Positions 29,883 to 39,761 of a stretch of DNA of 64,000 bases are shown here, one piece after another. The stretch is from Knoxdaviesia capensis (taxonomy: Eukaryota > Ascomycota > Sordariomycetes > Microascales > Gondwanamycetaceae). The position numbers were made by a program, and so were the translations under genes. The notes under the pieces are model-generated. The model ran no database searches, was not told the origin of the DNA, and was given only the letters and a program-made list of their open reading frames with translations. Each line of letters opens with the position of its first letter. Position 1 is the first letter of the stretch. The DNA lies in contig LNGK01000010.1 in assembly GCA_001510575.1 (NCBI GenBank), positions 2,023,111-2,087,110 of the forward strand, in the 5' to 3' direction.

Positions 29883-30656
29883 ATGAAGGTTATCATCCTC
29901 GGTCTCCCGCGCACCGGAACGCAGTGTACGTCTCTCCGCTTGGCTCATTTTGAAGGGCTTCCCCCAACCCTGCAAACCCTAACCCTTGGACGCTCCCTCC
30001 TCTAACTAACCTATCATGCCCCCCCCCCCTTCTCTCCCTTTTCAGCGCTGGCCGACGCCCTAGAAGAACTCGGCTTTGGGCCGATCTACCACATGCGCGA
30101 GGTCGGCAAGCTGGACCACCAGGAGGCGTGGCGCGCCGCCATCGAGACCAAGTTCGCCGGCGGCACGGTGTCGCGCGCCGACCTGGACGCGCTGCTGGGC
30201 GGCTTCGCGGGCGTGTGCGACTTCCCCGGCGCCATCTTCGTCGAGGAGCTGGTGGCCGCGTACCCGGACGCGCAGCTGATCGTGACGACGCGCTCCGAGG
30301 ACTCGTGGATGCGCTCGATGCAGGACACGCTGTGGCACGCGTGGACCAGCCTGCCGCGCACGTCCAAGCTGGCGCCCATGGCCGCGGCCTACCACACCCA
30401 CTGCTGGGGCGGCGACCTACCGGCCAACGGCCGCCAGTACTTCCGCGACCACTACGCGCGCGTCGACAGCGCCGTCAAGGATAGCGGGCGGCCGGTGCTG
30501 GACTTCCCCGTCGGCACCGGCTGGGCGCCGCTGTGCGAGTTCATGGGCGTGGCGGTGCCGGAGACGGCGTTCCCGCGCCACGACGACTGGGTGCAGTACA
30601 AGCAGAGCGTCAAGGCCAAGGAGGCCGCCGCTGCGGCTGAGGCGAAGACTGAGTAA
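29883..30656 (+). CDS. P-loop sulfotransferase-like protein (Sulfotransfer_4)
   Basis: Two exons, 29883-29925 and 30046-30656, giving 217 aa. The 120-base intron runs from GTACGT to TTTTCAG with a CTAACTAAC branch site; it also contains a telobox (AAACCCTAACCC, 29974-29985) and a run of 11 C (30019-30029). Splicing restores the nucleotide-binding loop GLPRTGTQSLADALEELGFG at residues 7-26, followed by YHM, which is the start signature of the Sulfotransfer_4 family (PF17784). Later IVTTRSEDSWMRSM and the RHDDWVQYK tail fit the family. Such fungal proteins are usually 200-260 aa and of unknown substrate, often misnamed as epimerases. The usual GTTS is GTQS here. The protein ends in a Lys/Ala/Glu-rich tail. 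No partner genes suggest a pathway. Confidence 0.88.
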
Positions 30657-31477
30657 AGTATTGGGGAGCGGGGTTCGGGTTTGCACATAGGGTTTGGGAT
30701 AAGGGTTGGGGCCCGGGACGAGGACGTCCTCCGCCGGCATGAACTCCCAAGACTTACGGAGATTTTCTCCTCTTGCGCCTGTTCCGTGGCCCGGAGGACT
30801 CTTCCGGTGGCGCTGGCCACTAGCTATATTACCCGGATATACCAGCCCCGGCCGTGGTCCGTTGATCTGCGGTTGTGTGTAAACCCATATACGTTTTTAC
30901 CGTTGGCTTTTGTTGGTATATGTTGCTTCTTTTTGTCACGTTCCGAATCCCAGACTGATATCCATAACCCACCGCGACGATAGTTTCCTAACTTCTTGGT
31001 AACTGAATGCCGTCTGCGTGCTATGAAGTTTCTCACTGTTAGAAAAAGAAAAGAAAAACAGCCCCGGCTGGACATACGTCTTTGACGCCGGATAATCAAC
31101 CAGCCCGTCTTGGCCGGACCCTCACACGAGAAACACATCCAGCTTAAGCGGCTGGGCGAGCACCACAGTTGAAACAGTGCCCAGAGAAGCCCCCAAAGAC
31201 TTCTGTTCAGGTTTTAACTCTCAATCAATCCGGCTTGTCTCGTTTATGACTGTGGAGGGTCGGAAAGCAATGGACATTGTGGCCACAACACCAATGTCTG
31301 TCATCATAAGGCCGTGCCCTTACGTGGCAACATGGCCCGCCAAGAGCGTGAACCGTAGGCCCATATCAACAGCATCTTGGCCGTGTTTGCTCTCTTGCTC
31401 CTTGGAAGAGTGCTCCTTCGAGGACGTCAGGAATGTCCTCTTGAACCCTCAGCTCTTCCATTCGCTCCACTCCCGCC
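30657..31477. other. Spacer between sulfotransferase-like and SET genes
   Basis: 0.8 kb with no recognisable gene; probably the 3' flank of one gene and promoter of the next, both on the plus strand. Confidence 0.6.
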
Positions 31478-32879
31478 ATGCCACGCCACGCCACCGTGAC
31501 CGGCGCCGTCCTGACAGCCCTCGTGCTCCCCTACACCACCTCCGCCGCGACTCTGCTGTCCGATCTGTGCGGCTGGGGCATCAGCCACCCGCTCGCCTTC
31601 CCCTCCGGCACATGCACGCGCCCCGAGGGCATCGCCTCGGCCCCCGACCCGGCCTCGTGGGCCCCGTGGACACACCAGCCCGTGTGCGCCGATGCAGACT
31701 ACTGCGTGTTCACGAACTCGATGTTCGCCGCCACAGGCCTCAGTCTCGTCGCCACCCCGCAGACCGCCACCGCCGTCATGGCCGTGCTTGCCAACACCAC
31801 ACGCACCGCAACCTCCCGGGCCGGCACTGAGACCGCGCCGCGTACGCCGCCGTTCGAGGTGCACGATATCCCCGGGAAAGGGAAGGGTGTGGTGGCGACA
31901 CGCACCATCCCGCGCGGCGAGGTCATCATGGTCGACCACGCCGCCATTGTGGCCGAAGTGGCGTTTCCCGGCCGCGTGCGTCGTTCGACTGGCGTTGAGC
32001 TGCTCAATCGCGCTGTGGGCCAGCTGCCAGAACCCGAGCGCGTGCTGGAACTGGCTCGGAGCAGTCTCGATCCCGATAGTGTGTCAGCAGTAGAGGATGT
32101 TATGCGGACGAACACGTTTGGAGCGAACCTAGGTGGTGTCGACTGCATGGCTCTGTTTCCGGAGATTTCTGTAAGTCTTTTTTCGAGAGCTGATCAATCG
32201 ATGATTCAGTATACTGACTCTCCTTCTACAGAGAATGAATCATGCCTGCAAGCCGAAGTACGGAACACACTCCCGGATGCCCCCATGATTCATATCGAAG
32301 AGTTCCACTAACCACCAGCCACAGCGCATACACCCGATACTCGCAGAAAGACCTATCGATGACCACGATCGCCATGCGTGATATCCCACCCGGAGAAGAA
32401 ATCAACATCAGCTGTGAGTAGCACCCCTTCATCTCAAGCCAGACTCCCTCTCTAACATCTCAACAGACTCCGACCTCGACCTCACCTACCCAGAGCGCCA
32501 AGGCCTCCTCAGTCGGCGCTGGGGCTTCACATGCACCTGTACGCTATGTATGGCCCCGCCGGCCGAGCGCACCGCCTCCGACACCCGCCGCGACCGCATC
32601 CGCACGCTGCGCGACGACATGCTGGACATGGTCGACAGCCGCGACTTCGCCGCTGCCGTGGCCGCCAGCGCCGAGATCATCCAGCTGGCCGAGCAAGAGG
32701 GCGTTGCGCCGCACCTCGGCGAGCACTATGAAGTGCACGCCCGCCTGCTGTACGGGCTGGGCAATATGCGGGCTGCGCGCAAGTATCTCAAGCTCGCGCT
32801 GGCGGAGTTGCGGCAATTCGGGGGCAGGGATGTGTACTCGACGATCGATGAGTTGGAGGTCATGTTGCAGAAGTTGTGA
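31478..32879 (+). CDS. SET-domain protein with apparent signal peptide
   Basis: Four exons fit frame and splice consensus: 31478-32170, 32232-32257 (26 nt), 32319-32413 and 32467-32879, giving 408 aa. Splicing across the 26-nt exon is needed to rebuild the SET core RMNHACKPNHSAYTRYS followed by MTTIAMRDIPPGEEINISY and the post-SET-like CTCTLCMAP; unspliced, the frame stops. The SET domain starts at ~residue 126 with PFEVHDIPGKGKGVVATRTI, so the NH-x-C-x-PN and GEEI-x-ISY motifs of lysine methyltransferases are present. Residues 1-23 form a signal-peptide-like stretch (short basic start, hydrophobic GAVLTALVLP, small residues TTSA), followed by a Cys-containing segment. Secretion is inferred only; a downstream start would make it cytosolic. 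The C-terminal ~110 residues are helical and TPR-like (LLYGLGNMRAARKYLKLAL). Confidence 0.85.
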
Positions 32880-33785
32880 GAGACAAGAAATTGTCAGTAG
32901 TGGCAAAGAACATCAGAAGAAGAACCTGAACAGGAACGGAATGAGTCCCAACACACACAGCAAAGTAGACGTAACAGATCATGGATCAACAAAATTGGTT
33001 TTCTTCTTTTTGAACAAACATGAGAATTCATGCCGTAAATTCCCCTCCTCCTCGTCTAAACATGCCAACATCTGAAAAAAAAGCCCCGGTTTGACCACAA
33101 AACGGTCACACCAGGATCGTATCCGATCTTCACATTATGAGCGGCGGCACACACTCGTTTTTTTCGCTTTCCGCCCGGAAGCCGCTCTAGTATACATTGA
33201 ACATGTGGGTGAAATTTCCAGCTCATTTGCCAACGATAGGTGTATCGTCTCGCAGGCAGTGTGTGGAGTTGTGTAGGGCCCGAAAATATATCGTACAGAA
33301 AAACAAACTCCAAGAATATAAGAAAAGGGAAGGCGGAGAAAGGACAAATAGAAAATAAATCCGAATGGAAATTGGTGTCCCCAAAAATAAAAAAGGACAA
33401 AAACACAAGTTGGGAAGAGTTGGGTGGGTGGTGGTTGATGATAATGGCGGATATAAAAAGGGTTCCGCCCAAAAAAAAAAAAAAAAGAGTATTTTTGAAG
33501 TCCGTTGCGCCAGCCGGAAATGACGATTCTCGCAGCTATAGACAAACCAAAGAAATAGAAATCGAGAAGAATAGGAAGAGAAAAACGAAAAGGGTCACAA
33601 GGGTTGAAGGGACCCCGGAACCATGATATAATAGAATTAACAGTAGTAGTACATAATGAGACAACCGAGCCTGTCCAGATTAGGTCCAGCCCAGACAGTC
33701 CCAGTAGGAGTTATGTGAAGTGAGAATAAGGCAAGGAAGAATGATGAAACGAAAGGGCAAAGGCGGGAGGAAACTAGCTAAACGC
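32880..33785. other. Convergent 3' spacer between SET and TIM44 genes
   Basis: 0.9 kb of A-rich sequence between the two stop codons of converging genes, including an A-run at about 33471-33486. No gene is seen. Confidence 0.65.
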
Positions 33786-35467
33786 TTAGTACCACTCCCG
33801 CGCGCTCTTCTGGATTTCAATCAAGCGCCAGCCGCGCGTCTCCGGGTTGTTGACATCCTCGGGCACACGAGTAATGCCAATAGCATACGTGACCTGCTGG
33901 ACCTTGTCCTCCATGCCGGCGGCCAGCTTGCCCGACTTGGCGTTGCGGTAGACATGCACCTCCTGGGTGCGGAAGGTGACGATGAACACCGGGATCTCGC
34001 CGGGGTCAAGCATGCGCGCGCGCAGAATGTCGACGTGGCGGATATCGAGCACGCGGCCGTCCGACTTCATGCCCATCTGCAGGTACTGTTTGGTCAGCGC
34101 CTCATACACGGAGAACTGCGCCGCAGACAGCCACAGCTTGAGTGTCTCGACGTCGCCCTTGACGTAGGCGTCGAGCACCTCGGGGAGGATGTAGTCGCGC
34201 AGCTCCTGCAGGAAAGGCTCAATCTGGAAGTTCGGGTCCATCTGGCGGAACTTGCGGATCACTGTGGCCGTCTCGTTTTCCGCGAAGAAGCCTGCGATGC
34301 TGTCGGTGATGCTGCGCGCCGTCGACACCAGCGGGTTCTCGGATTCCTGGTACACCTTGTTCATGTTGAAGAAGCCCTGCACCATGCGGTTGGAGTCGCG
34401 AAAATCTCTCCAGGCTTCCTTCCACGCGGCGTCCTTGTGAAGCGTGACGTTCGTACCGGCCCTTTAGGAGCGAAATTTGGTTAAGAGTTAGTTACTTGGA
34501 CTATAGCCATCCGATCTGCCGTTCAGAGTTCGTCGATCACTGGGGAGTCAACTTACTCAGGATCCTCCTGGAGCACCGCGGTTTGGCCCTTGGTCGCCAG
34601 CCGTTGCTCACGGCGCTTCTGGCGCTCCTCCTTCTCGACCCAACCTCCGTAACGCGAGCTGCTGCCATCATCAATGACTTCCTTGACGTTCTTGTACGCC
34701 TCGGTCTCACGGATGGGCTTTGTCGCCTTGTCGAGCGCCTCTCCAGTCACGTTGGCCGCCTTGCGGGTGGCCTTCATCACCGGGGTCTCCCATGTCCAGG
34801 TCGCGCCCTTGCCAATGGCGGTAGCCGTCGACTTGACCACCGTCGATGCCGCCGAGCTCACAGCTCCCGACGACTTTTCGTACGCCTCGCGGGCGCGGCG
34901 GACCGACTCGCTCTCGGCCAGGTTGTGGGCTGACGAGGCAAGCGCCTTGGTCGACTCGTTCCACTCCTGCGACTTCTCGAGCTCGGTCTGCATAGTCTCG
35001 CGGAACACCTGCCACGGAGTCTTGGTTCCGTGCGGCGGCGGCGGAGGCAGCTCTTCTTCGGGCTTCTTCTTCTCCTCCTTTCCATCCTCGTCTGTTTTCG
35101 AAGAGGACTCTTCCTTCGCCTTATCGCCAGCCGCCTGTTGTTCCTCCCCCGCAGCCTTTGTGTCGGACTTGGGTTCGGTTTTCGCCTCGGCTTCTTGCTT
35201 CTGCCATTGCGATGATGAGATGTGGAACTGTCGGGACTGCGTCGGTTGAGCGGCTCGGAGGAGAGGGACAAACGAGTCGGTTGTGAGAGAGGATCGGAGC
35301 AAGGGGAAAGCGGCCGACGTCGGCGCAGATCGCGGTGACGCGGACTGATAGCTGAGTTGCGCTACCCGACGATACACCGGAGACCGAACATGGCTGAAAG
35401 AAGGGGTGCTTGGGGTAAGAGGAGCACGAGACACACTCCTTAACCGGAGGGCAGAAGCGGAGCTCAT
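33786..35467 (-). CDS. tim44: Mitochondrial import motor subunit TIM44
   Basis: Two exons, 35467-34557 and 34461-33786, with a 95-base intron (GTAAGT, CTAAC branch, TAAAG end), giving 528 aa. The N-terminus is rich in Arg, Ser and Ala with few acidic residues, a mitochondrial presequence. A Lys/Glu-rich charged segment (~85-145) and a predicted amphipathic region with KATRKAANVTGEALDKATKPIRE follow. The Tim44 domain (PF04280) fills the C-terminal ~230 residues, with NPLVSTARSITDSIAGFF, FLQELRDYILPEVLDAYVKGDVE and DPGEIPVFIVTFRTQEVHVYRN. Tim44 tethers mtHsp70 to the TIM23 channel on the matrix side of the inner membrane. The gene is divergent from the uS11m gene, another mitochondrial protein. 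Confidence 0.95.
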
Positions 35468-35982
35468 TATGAAAAGATGTGGTAAAGGGTGAAAAGCAAC
35501 GAGAGGATTCTGGACGCCAGGAGAAAAGATGGAAGAACCCTTAAGGACACAGCATAAGTGAAAGAAAGAATATAAAATACACTAGAAGAAGAAATAAGCC
35601 CTGCGCCTGGATATGACGACGGCAGAGGATGTTGATGATATGAAGATGAAAATAAAAGAAAAATGCAGACAAGGTCAATTGCTTTTTTTTTTTTTGCCTT
35701 CAGCTTAGGTGACGATGAAATTCTTCTCAGTTCCCTATAAGCACAGCAGTTTCCGCTAATGTTCCGTAGTTTAGCCACAGTTTAGCCCGGCAAAATTCAG
35801 GAACAAATTTGTCGTGCCCAAATCTCGTGAAGACTTCAGGTCTGGAAAACGCCAGAGCAATTAACTACCTCCACGTCCAGATCCAATTCAATTGACTCTC
35901 AAGCACTCCTTCCTGCAATTGCCTGATCGTACCAAGCTTGCGCGTCTATCCTTTCAGCGCTTGTTCTTCTCCATCCAGAGCC
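35468..35982. promoter_or_regulatory. Divergent promoter of TIM44 and uS11m
   Basis: 515 bases separate the two start codons, so both mitochondrial-protein genes share this region. It has an 11-T run near 35683-35694 and pyrimidine-rich stretches before the uS11m ATG. No telobox or CCAAT cluster was found in it. Confidence 0.6.
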
Positions 35983-36795
35983 ATGAGTGCTCGTATCTCC
36001 AGCCGGCTGCTGGCCCGGCCGCTCCTCAAAGCTCCCTCCGCGCCGATGCAGTCTTCCTTTCCTTTCGCCCCGTCGCGACAATGCCTCCTCAGACCGTTCT
36101 CGTCATCTCCGGCAGCACCGTCCTCCAACGATGACGGCAACAGCGGCAACAACTGGCCCGGCTCCAACAAGATGCCGCCGCTACCCTCGCTTGACGCCAC
36201 CCTGAAGCCCAAGGCGTCCGAGACCGGCTCGGCACCGCAGCCGTCCTCGCTCAAAGCCTCATCGCCCGCGGGCGACAGCGCCATGGCAAGTCTGTCGGAC
36301 AGCATCTTCGGAACGGCCGCGCGTCGCGAGACAACCCCGAAAGCCCGCACGTCGCGCAGCCTGTTCGACCGGGGCCCGGCCACATCTCCGGGCGAGGCCG
36401 AGGAGGACACCCGCGAGGACGCGGTGCACCCGTTCCGATTCAACGTGTTTTCGCACAAGCACAACACGCACGTCACACTGGCGCGGCCGAACGGCCAGGC
36501 CGTCATCTCGATGTCGTGCGGCAATCTCGGCATGCGCCACGCGCGTCGCAAGCACTACGATTCGGCGTACCAGCTGGTGGCCTACGTGCTGCAGCGGCTG
36601 TACCACAACGGCTGGCACGAGAAGATCTCCAACATGGAGGTCGTGCTGCGTGGATTTGGACCTGGTCGCGAGGCGGCCGTCAAGGTGCTTCTTGGCCAGG
36701 AGGGCCATCTGCTCCGGAATAGCATCATTCGGGTGGCGGATGCGACTCGTCTGAAGTTCGGTGGTACGAGGAGCCGGAACCCGCGTCGTCTTTGA
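35983..36795 (+). CDS. mrps18: Mitochondrial small-subunit ribosomal protein uS11m
   Basis: Intronless, 270 aa from ATG 35983; the frame upstream is open but only from a TTG. Residues 1-~35 are an Arg/Ser/Ala-rich mitochondrial targeting sequence, and ~35-140 a low-complexity Ser/Pro/Ala linker. The C-terminal ~120 residues are the ribosomal S11 domain (PF00411): FNVFSHKHNTHVTLARPNGQAVISMSCG, YQLVAYVLQRLYHNG, VLRGFGPGREAAVKVLLG, and a final RLKFGGTRSRNPRRL tail that binds rRNA. It corresponds to yeast Mrps18. Regulation may be shared with TIM44 through the common promoter. Confidence 0.93.
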   Translation: MSARISSRLLARPLLKAPSAPMQSSFPFAPSRQCLLRPFSSSPAAPSSNDDGNSGNNWPGSNKMPPLPSLDATLKPKASETGSAPQPSSLKASSPAGDSAMASLSDSIFGTAARRETTPKARTSRSLFDRGPATSPGEAEEDTREDAVHPFRFNVFSHKHNTHVTLARPNGQAVISMSCGNLGMRHARRKHYDSAYQLVAYVLQRLYHNGWHEKISNMEVVLRGFGPGREAAVKVLLGQEGHLLRNSIIRVADATRLKFGGTRSRNPRRL

Positions 36796-37509
36796 GCAAA
36801 AAGTGTGGATATATATTGTTGGTTCCGGGCTGATACGGTCTGGGAACCCAACTTCACTGTACATTACCTTGTTAGAATGAGCCATCTTTTGTGTGGTTCA
36901 TCAATGTATTTCAATCAGCAATACTATTTTTCTTCTTCTTCTTCTTCTTCTTCTTCTTCTTCTTCTTCTTCTTCTTCTTCTTCTTCTTCTTCTTCTTCTT
37001 CTTCTTCTTCTTCTTCCGATACATTTGCCACCTCGGAGATGCCACGATAAGAGGACCCAACTGATCAAGACACGGCGGCAGTGAACAAAGTCATGCCAGA
37101 TAGAAGGTCGAAGATCATTGCGATAGGTAAATTCAAAACTAAAGAGAAAAATATCAACTTCTGCCTCCTCGGCATTGGTATCAAACCCCAACACAAGTAT
37201 TGAAAAAGACACACCCGAGCAGATATGCCCATAAAAGAAAAACAAGATATGATAGAAAAAGGTAAATCCTCTTCCATGTAGTAGCCAAAAACGCCGAACC
37301 CAACTCCCGCAAGAATAAAACAGAAACAACTTCCTTCCAAGAATGAAGGTTATGTGATGATACTGCGCACAATTGTGCATGAAGAGCTAAAATCCCAGGC
37401 GTATGAGTGTGAAAATGCAGGGACAGTTGAAGATAATGGACCGGGTGTATGACCCAGTCCGCTCGGTTGTACGAGCAGGTCGGTCGCGAAGTGTGGGAGG
37501 TAGTCTGTC
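36796..37509. other. Spacer between converging uS11m and PPPDE genes
   Basis: About 0.7 kb between two stop codons. Apart from the TTC microsatellite there is nothing recognisable. Confidence 0.65.
36929..37016. repeat. (TTC)~29 trinucleotide microsatellite
   Basis: About 88 bases of uninterrupted TTC repeats, 130 bases beyond the uS11m stop codon, probably within its 3' untranslated region. Such a long pure tract is likely polymorphic. Confidence 0.97.
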
Positions 37510-38252
37510 TCAGCGGGAAGGCATTCGAATCATATGCGAGCGTTCGTCCGCCGACTCGTCGTCCTCATACTCAAACTCGTCCTCTTCGAGGAGCTCGCCA
37601 TCGGCGCTTTCGAAGTCAGGAGTCTTCAGCCACTCGCGCGGCACCAAGCACGGCATGGCGATGCCGACGCTAGCGGCACGGTTGAGCCACGCAGGTCCGG
37701 GGCTGCCGGTCAGGCGTTTTACCAGGAACGATGTGAAGTGGTTGCAGTTGTTGGTGAGTAGGTTGTACGAAGTGCCGAGGAACTTCTCGGACGCCTCCTT
37801 CAGAATCGCATCGATCTCGGTCGCAGCGGCAAAGCTGAAGCCGTGCAGAATCTGTAGCTTGAAGCGGCCACCGGGAGGCTCGACCTGGGGCCGTGTCCAG
37901 TATACGCCGGTGACCCCGCGCTTGTCGTGGCCACCGTATGCGTATTCTTTACCGTTGATCACTACACCGGTGTGCAGGAGCGAGACGCCGAAGGTCCACA
38001 TCAGCGAGGTTACGCGGCCGGGCTGGAGTGGAGAAAACGGAATCCTTTGTTAGCTTGCGCGGCTCGGGAATCACGATAAGCCACGGCAGAAGGCAGATAA
38101 CACCGAAGAATTGAATAGAAACCCCCCACGATAATTACACCGGTCGAACCGCAAGATTCCGCACTTACCGGTAACAAATCGTAGACATTGATGGTGATCT
38201 CGGTTTTTTGCAACGACAGCGTCGACCTGTGGGATCGATGGGGGTGTGCCAT
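37510..38252 (-). CDS. PPPDE-domain (DeSI-type) cysteine peptidase
   Basis: Two exons, 38252-38169 and 38022-37510, with a 146-base intron (GTAAGT...CTCCAG), giving 198 aa. Splicing yields INVYDLLPPGRVTSLMWTFG, the conserved start of the PPPDE fold (PF05903). The catalytic pair is visible: His45 in LLHTGVVINGKEYAYGGHD and Cys121 in LLTNNCNHFTSFL. Family members in animals (DeSI-1/2) remove SUMO or ubiquitin from proteins, or act on S-palmitoyl groups; the fungal target is unknown. A short acidic tail (GELLEEDEFEYEDDESADE) ends the protein. Length fits the family. It faces the uS11m gene, with the TTC tract between them. Confidence 0.93.
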
Positions 38253-38990
38253 TTTATCGGATAGCCCGATAAGGAGCGACAAACCACAAGCAGTCCCGAC
38301 GGAAGCTTGAAGTTTCAGGAAGAATATGAATAATAACACCGTTGGGGAAAACAAAGATGAAGAGGTGCGTTCAAGAGCTCACGGGCTCCGTGAAGAAGTA
38401 TAACAAGAAGAAAAAAGAAGAGGAAAAAAAGGAGAAATAACAGGAACCAGGCACCGTCTCGATATAAGACCCCAAGTCGCTTCTTCCTGGGTCGCTTCGA
38501 AAAGAGCCGATTACGTCAAGCCGGTGCTTTTAGGTAAGCGGATTCCAGAGCGTTAGGCCTAAAAAATCTTAGAAGATAAAAAAGGCGAAAAACTAGGTTC
38601 GCCGGCAATGCCGAGGGTTGACCGGAAGAGAGAGAAAATGGAAAATGTGAGGCGGCGAGAGATAGCCCAGAGAAAATAGAATTTCGAGAGGGGAATGAAT
38701 GAGGCGGGCGTCGAAGGGAAACTGGGCCCAGCCAAGGTGGAAAACCCTTCTTTGATTGTGTTTTGAGATGTGCCTTGCTGGGATGCCGAAACGGGCAATG
38801 CAACGTTCGCAAGTGGGTTTAACCCTGTTAATATCGGTGACCGTTTGAATATCAGGGCGTTTAAAGGGCGTTGGAAGTTGTGCTCGTTTGTGTTTGTGTG
38901 CGTTGGCTCTGAAGATTGAACACATTCTGTTCAGTTTATGCAAATGCTGGCTGTGTATGCATGAAGATTCTGAGGCACAGTATGAAGAAT

Positions 38991-39005
38991 AGGGTTAGGG
39001 TTGGG
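38991..39005. promoter_or_regulatory. Telobox doublet (AGGGTTAGGGTT)
   Basis: Two TTAGGG-type units in the divergent region, about 740 bases from the PPPDE start and about 760 bases upstream of the Ola1 start codon. Confidence 0.45.
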
Positions 39006-39506
39006 TCTTCTCCGCATGTTCCTACCAACATTAAGGTCACTAAGATCGGCAGTGCTTTTCAACTGCATGCACATTAATGGACGAAATTTTGCGGGAAAGA
39101 GCTCTATCTCCATTTTACCGCCGATTCGGAAAGCTACAGCTTTAACGTACACATACTTTCGGCCCAAATTGAGATATCCCCTGATCGCAATGAAATTCCT
39201 GCGAGCATCTGGATTTTCTTCTCTCTTCTCCTTCTTCACCTCTACATTGTTTGTTTCTCTCGTCCCATCTTCAAGTTCTTCACACTTTCATCGAACGAAG
39301 ACTCTAAGCAATAGATCGTGAATATCAGCAGGACTTAATTGTACCTCCGTTGATTCCTTCCACATTCATTTCTCTCCTCTTTCCACTCTTAATCAGGCTT
39401 TCTGTCTCTCTCTTGCCCATTTTCGGTAGCTTCTGGAGCTTCCACTTGAGTTTTTTTTTTCTCTCAAACTTTGTATAACATAATCCACAACAGGAAAAAA
39501 GGAGGA

Positions 39507-39539
39507 AAAAATTAACTGGACCGGATCCAGTTAATTTTT
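39507..39539. promoter_or_regulatory. Perfect 14-bp inverted repeat with 5-nt loop
   Basis: Arms AAAAATTAACTGGA (39507-39520) and TCCAGTTAATTTTT (39526-39539) are exactly complementary around the loop CCGGA. It lies about 220 bases before the Ola1 ATG. It could be a dimeric factor-binding site or a cruciform/hairpin in the leader; its role is unknown. Confidence 0.7.
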
Positions 39540-39761
39540 CTTTCTTTTTACCCTGAGTTTTTCCTCCCCACCACGGCGTCTCTAATTTTCCCCTCCTCTT
39601 TTTTCTCTTCTCCACTCATCATTTTTTCACCTTTAGCAGCACGGCCTGCTTTTTTAATCCTGAAATCATCGCCTTCCTCACTATCACTCTCACACTCGCA
39701 GCTTCGGCTTTTTTCATCTTCTCATCGTCTATACGTAAAGCGCGGAGGCGCCCACAGAAAC

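Larger units (their letters stand above)
38253..39761. other. Divergent region between PPPDE and Ola1 genes
   Basis: 1.5 kb holding the promoters of both genes. It contains a telobox doublet (38991-39005), a perfect 14-bp inverted repeat (39507-39539) and long pyrimidine runs (39340-39480 and 39600-39720) that look like the Ola1 promoter and leader. No gene is seen. Confidence 0.6.
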
